5,122 nucleotides of DNA from Acidobacteriota bacterium (GTDB taxonomy: Bacteria > Acidobacteriota > Terriglobia > Versatilivoradales > Versatilivoraceae). The notes under the pieces were generated by a model. That model searched no databases and was not told the origin of the DNA. It saw nothing but the letters and a program-made list of their open reading frames with translations. The position numbers and the translations under genes are program-made. Shown here piece after piece: positions 3,956 to 5,122 of this stretch. Within the stretch, counting starts at the first letter, position 1. Each line of letters opens with the position of its first letter. The DNA is taken from contig JAPOZE010000035.1 in NCBI GenBank assembly GCA_026706225.1, positions 1-5,122 on the forward strand, read 5' to 3'.

Positions 3956-5122
3956 GGGGAATCGCCCCCCTCACCGCCCTTGTCCGAGGACGACAACCCG
4001 ACTGCCTTCAGGAGAAAGCGGGCGGCCTGGGCGGGAGACTCCCCATCCACGTCCACCCGCTTGTTGGCGGCTCTCATGGTCCCGTCATCGATAATCCCGT
4101 TGAAAACCTCCAGCGCGCTGACCAGCTCGGTGCGCCGGGCCGCCGCCGGGGAAAGCACCAGCACGGCGTCATAGGGTGGCAGCGCCTGCAGCGGATCGGC
4201 CAGGACCGCCAGGTCGTACTCGATGATTCGGCCGTCGGTGGTATAGGCGGCGATGACATCCACCACTCCCTCGCGGGCGGCGGCGTACATGAGGCTGGGA
4301 TCGAAGGTTCGCCGTTCTCTGAATTCAAGACGGTAGGCGTCTCGCAGCGCTACCCATTCGGGCCGGACAAAGAACTCGAAATCGGCCCCGATCGTCATCT
4401 GAGGGGCGTGCCTGGTCAGGTCCTGAATGGAGGCGAGCTTCAAAGCCTCCGCCTTGCGTCTCGGAACCGCCAAGCCGTAGTTGTTCTCGAACCCCAGCGC
4501 CCCCAGGACCCGGACCCGGTGCTCCCGCTGGAGCCAGTCCTTCATCTGTTTGAGCAGATCTGCCCGAGGAGGGAGGTCCCGCCGCTTCATGACGTTGGCC
4601 CAGATGGTCCCCGAGTAGTCCACGTAGCAATCGACGTGCCCGGCGGTCAGGGCGTCGAACAGGATCATGGAGCCCATGCTGGATCGGTTCTCGGCTCGAA
4701 GACCGGCTTGGGTCAATCTCTGGGCCAGGGCTTCCGCCAGAACGTACTGCTCGGTGAAGGGCTTGGCTCCGACCACCACCACGGCCGATCCCTTTGCGGT
4801 GGGAATCTGCAGAATCAGGGTCGAGAGCAGCATGACCAGCAGGCCGGCCCCCGCCAGCCAGCCCTTGGTTCGGCTGCGGCCGGCCACGGCCAGCTCTCCC
4901 AGGCGAATGAGCTGATCCAGCACGATCGCCAGCGCCGCCGCGGCCGCGCAGCCGACCAGCACCGCAGTGGAGTTCTGGGTCTGCAGGCCGCTGAAAATGT
5001 AGTTCCCCAGGCTGGTGGCGCCGACCGGAGTGGAGAGGGTGGCCGATCCCACCACCCAGACCGTGGCCGTGCGGATGCCGGCGATGATCACCGGGGCCGC
5101 CAGCGGCAGCTCCACCCGGAAG
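3952..5122 (-). CDS. Fused ABC transporter permease/substrate-binding protein, betaine/osmoprotectant type, 3' part
   Basis: The visible 389 residues are the C-terminal part; the gene runs off the right edge, and the GTG at 5115 is an internal codon of 'FRVELPLAAPVIIAGIR'. That motif is the end of the permease's ATPase-contacting EAA region. Hydrophobic segments follow at about 11-33, 52-70 and 88-106 of the fragment. A periplasm-facing binding domain begins near 'VVVVGAKPFTEQYVLAEA' (about 114-131), the hallmark of OpuC/OpuAC-type proteins. Later family marks are 'YVDYSGTIWANVM', 'LGFENNYGLAV', 'FEFFVRPEWVALRDAY', 'AAYTTDGRI' and 'PPYDAVLVL'; the Tyr residues probably help form the aromatic cage for a trimethylammonium group. 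Relatives import glycine betaine, choline or similar, and the ergothioneine importer EgtU has the same fused design. Substrate cannot be settled from this fragment. An ABC ATPase gene is expected upstream, outside the window. It ends with TGA overlapping the SRPBCC start. Confidence 0.92.
   Translation of the reverse strand, partial: FRVELPLAAPVIIAGIRTATVWVVGSATLSTPVGATSLGNYIFSGLQTQNSTAVLVGCAAAAALAIVLDQLIRLGELAVAGRSRTKGWLAGAGLLVMLLSTLILQIPTAKGSAVVVVGAKPFTEQYVLAEALAQRLTQAGLRAENRSSMGSMILFDALTAGHVDCYVDYSGTIWANVMKRRDLPPRADLLKQMKDWLQREHRVRVLGALGFENNYGLAVPRRKAEALKLASIQDLTRHAPQMTIGADFEFFVRPEWVALRDAYRLEFRERRTFDPSLMYAAAREGVVDVIAAYTTDGRIIEYDLAVLADPLQALPPYDAVLVLSPAAARRTELVSALEVFNGIIDDGTMRAANKRVDVDGESPAQAARFLLKAVGLSSSDKGGEGGDSP

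Overview
This is a GC-rich bacterial window, densely packed with genes. It reads as the chromosome of a free-living soil or environmental bacterium. The best lineage hint is the leader of the photolyase gene. It carries two kinds of short A/C-rich tandem motif ("ATGGACACGA"-like and "CACAAAAA"-like) that I remember as scattered through intergenic DNA of Acidobacteriota, Verrucomicrobiota and Planctomycetota. That assignment is from memory and is tentative.

Layout. The left edge (1-127, minus) holds the first 42 codons of an ergothioneine synthase (EgtB). A non-coding stretch of about 350 bases (128-475) follows, with the two repeat types and a possible stem-loop. A complete class I DNA photolyase/cryptochrome-family gene (476-1942, plus) runs divergently from egtB. 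It meets the next gene tail to tail with 7 bases between the stop codons. The rest of the window is a minus-strand gene string that looks like one transcription unit, read right to left: a fused permease/substrate-binding ABC transporter subunit of the betaine/osmoprotectant type (3952-5122, cut by the window edge); an SRPBCC-fold protein (3530-3955) overlapping it by GTGA; an atypical SDR NAD(P)-binding protein (2527-3498); and a TspO/MBR membrane protein (1950-2420).

How they fit together. Photolyase repairs UV damage with blue light. Ergothioneine is an antioxidant. TspO proteins bind porphyrins and are tied to light and oxidative stress. The SDR and SRPBCC families often sit beside photolyase genes in light-responsive clusters. 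The window therefore looks like a photo-oxidative stress neighbourhood. The transporter could import an osmoprotectant or possibly ergothioneine, since known ergothioneine importers (EgtU) share this fused architecture.

The most notable observation is between the SDR gene and tspO. A short out-of-frame stretch encodes what looks like the last ~20 conserved residues of a DUF2867 domain, the usual C-terminal partner of this SDR type. It ends inside the tspO ribosome-binding site. The SDR gene thus appears to have lost most of its second domain by an internal deletion that left its original 3' end behind.
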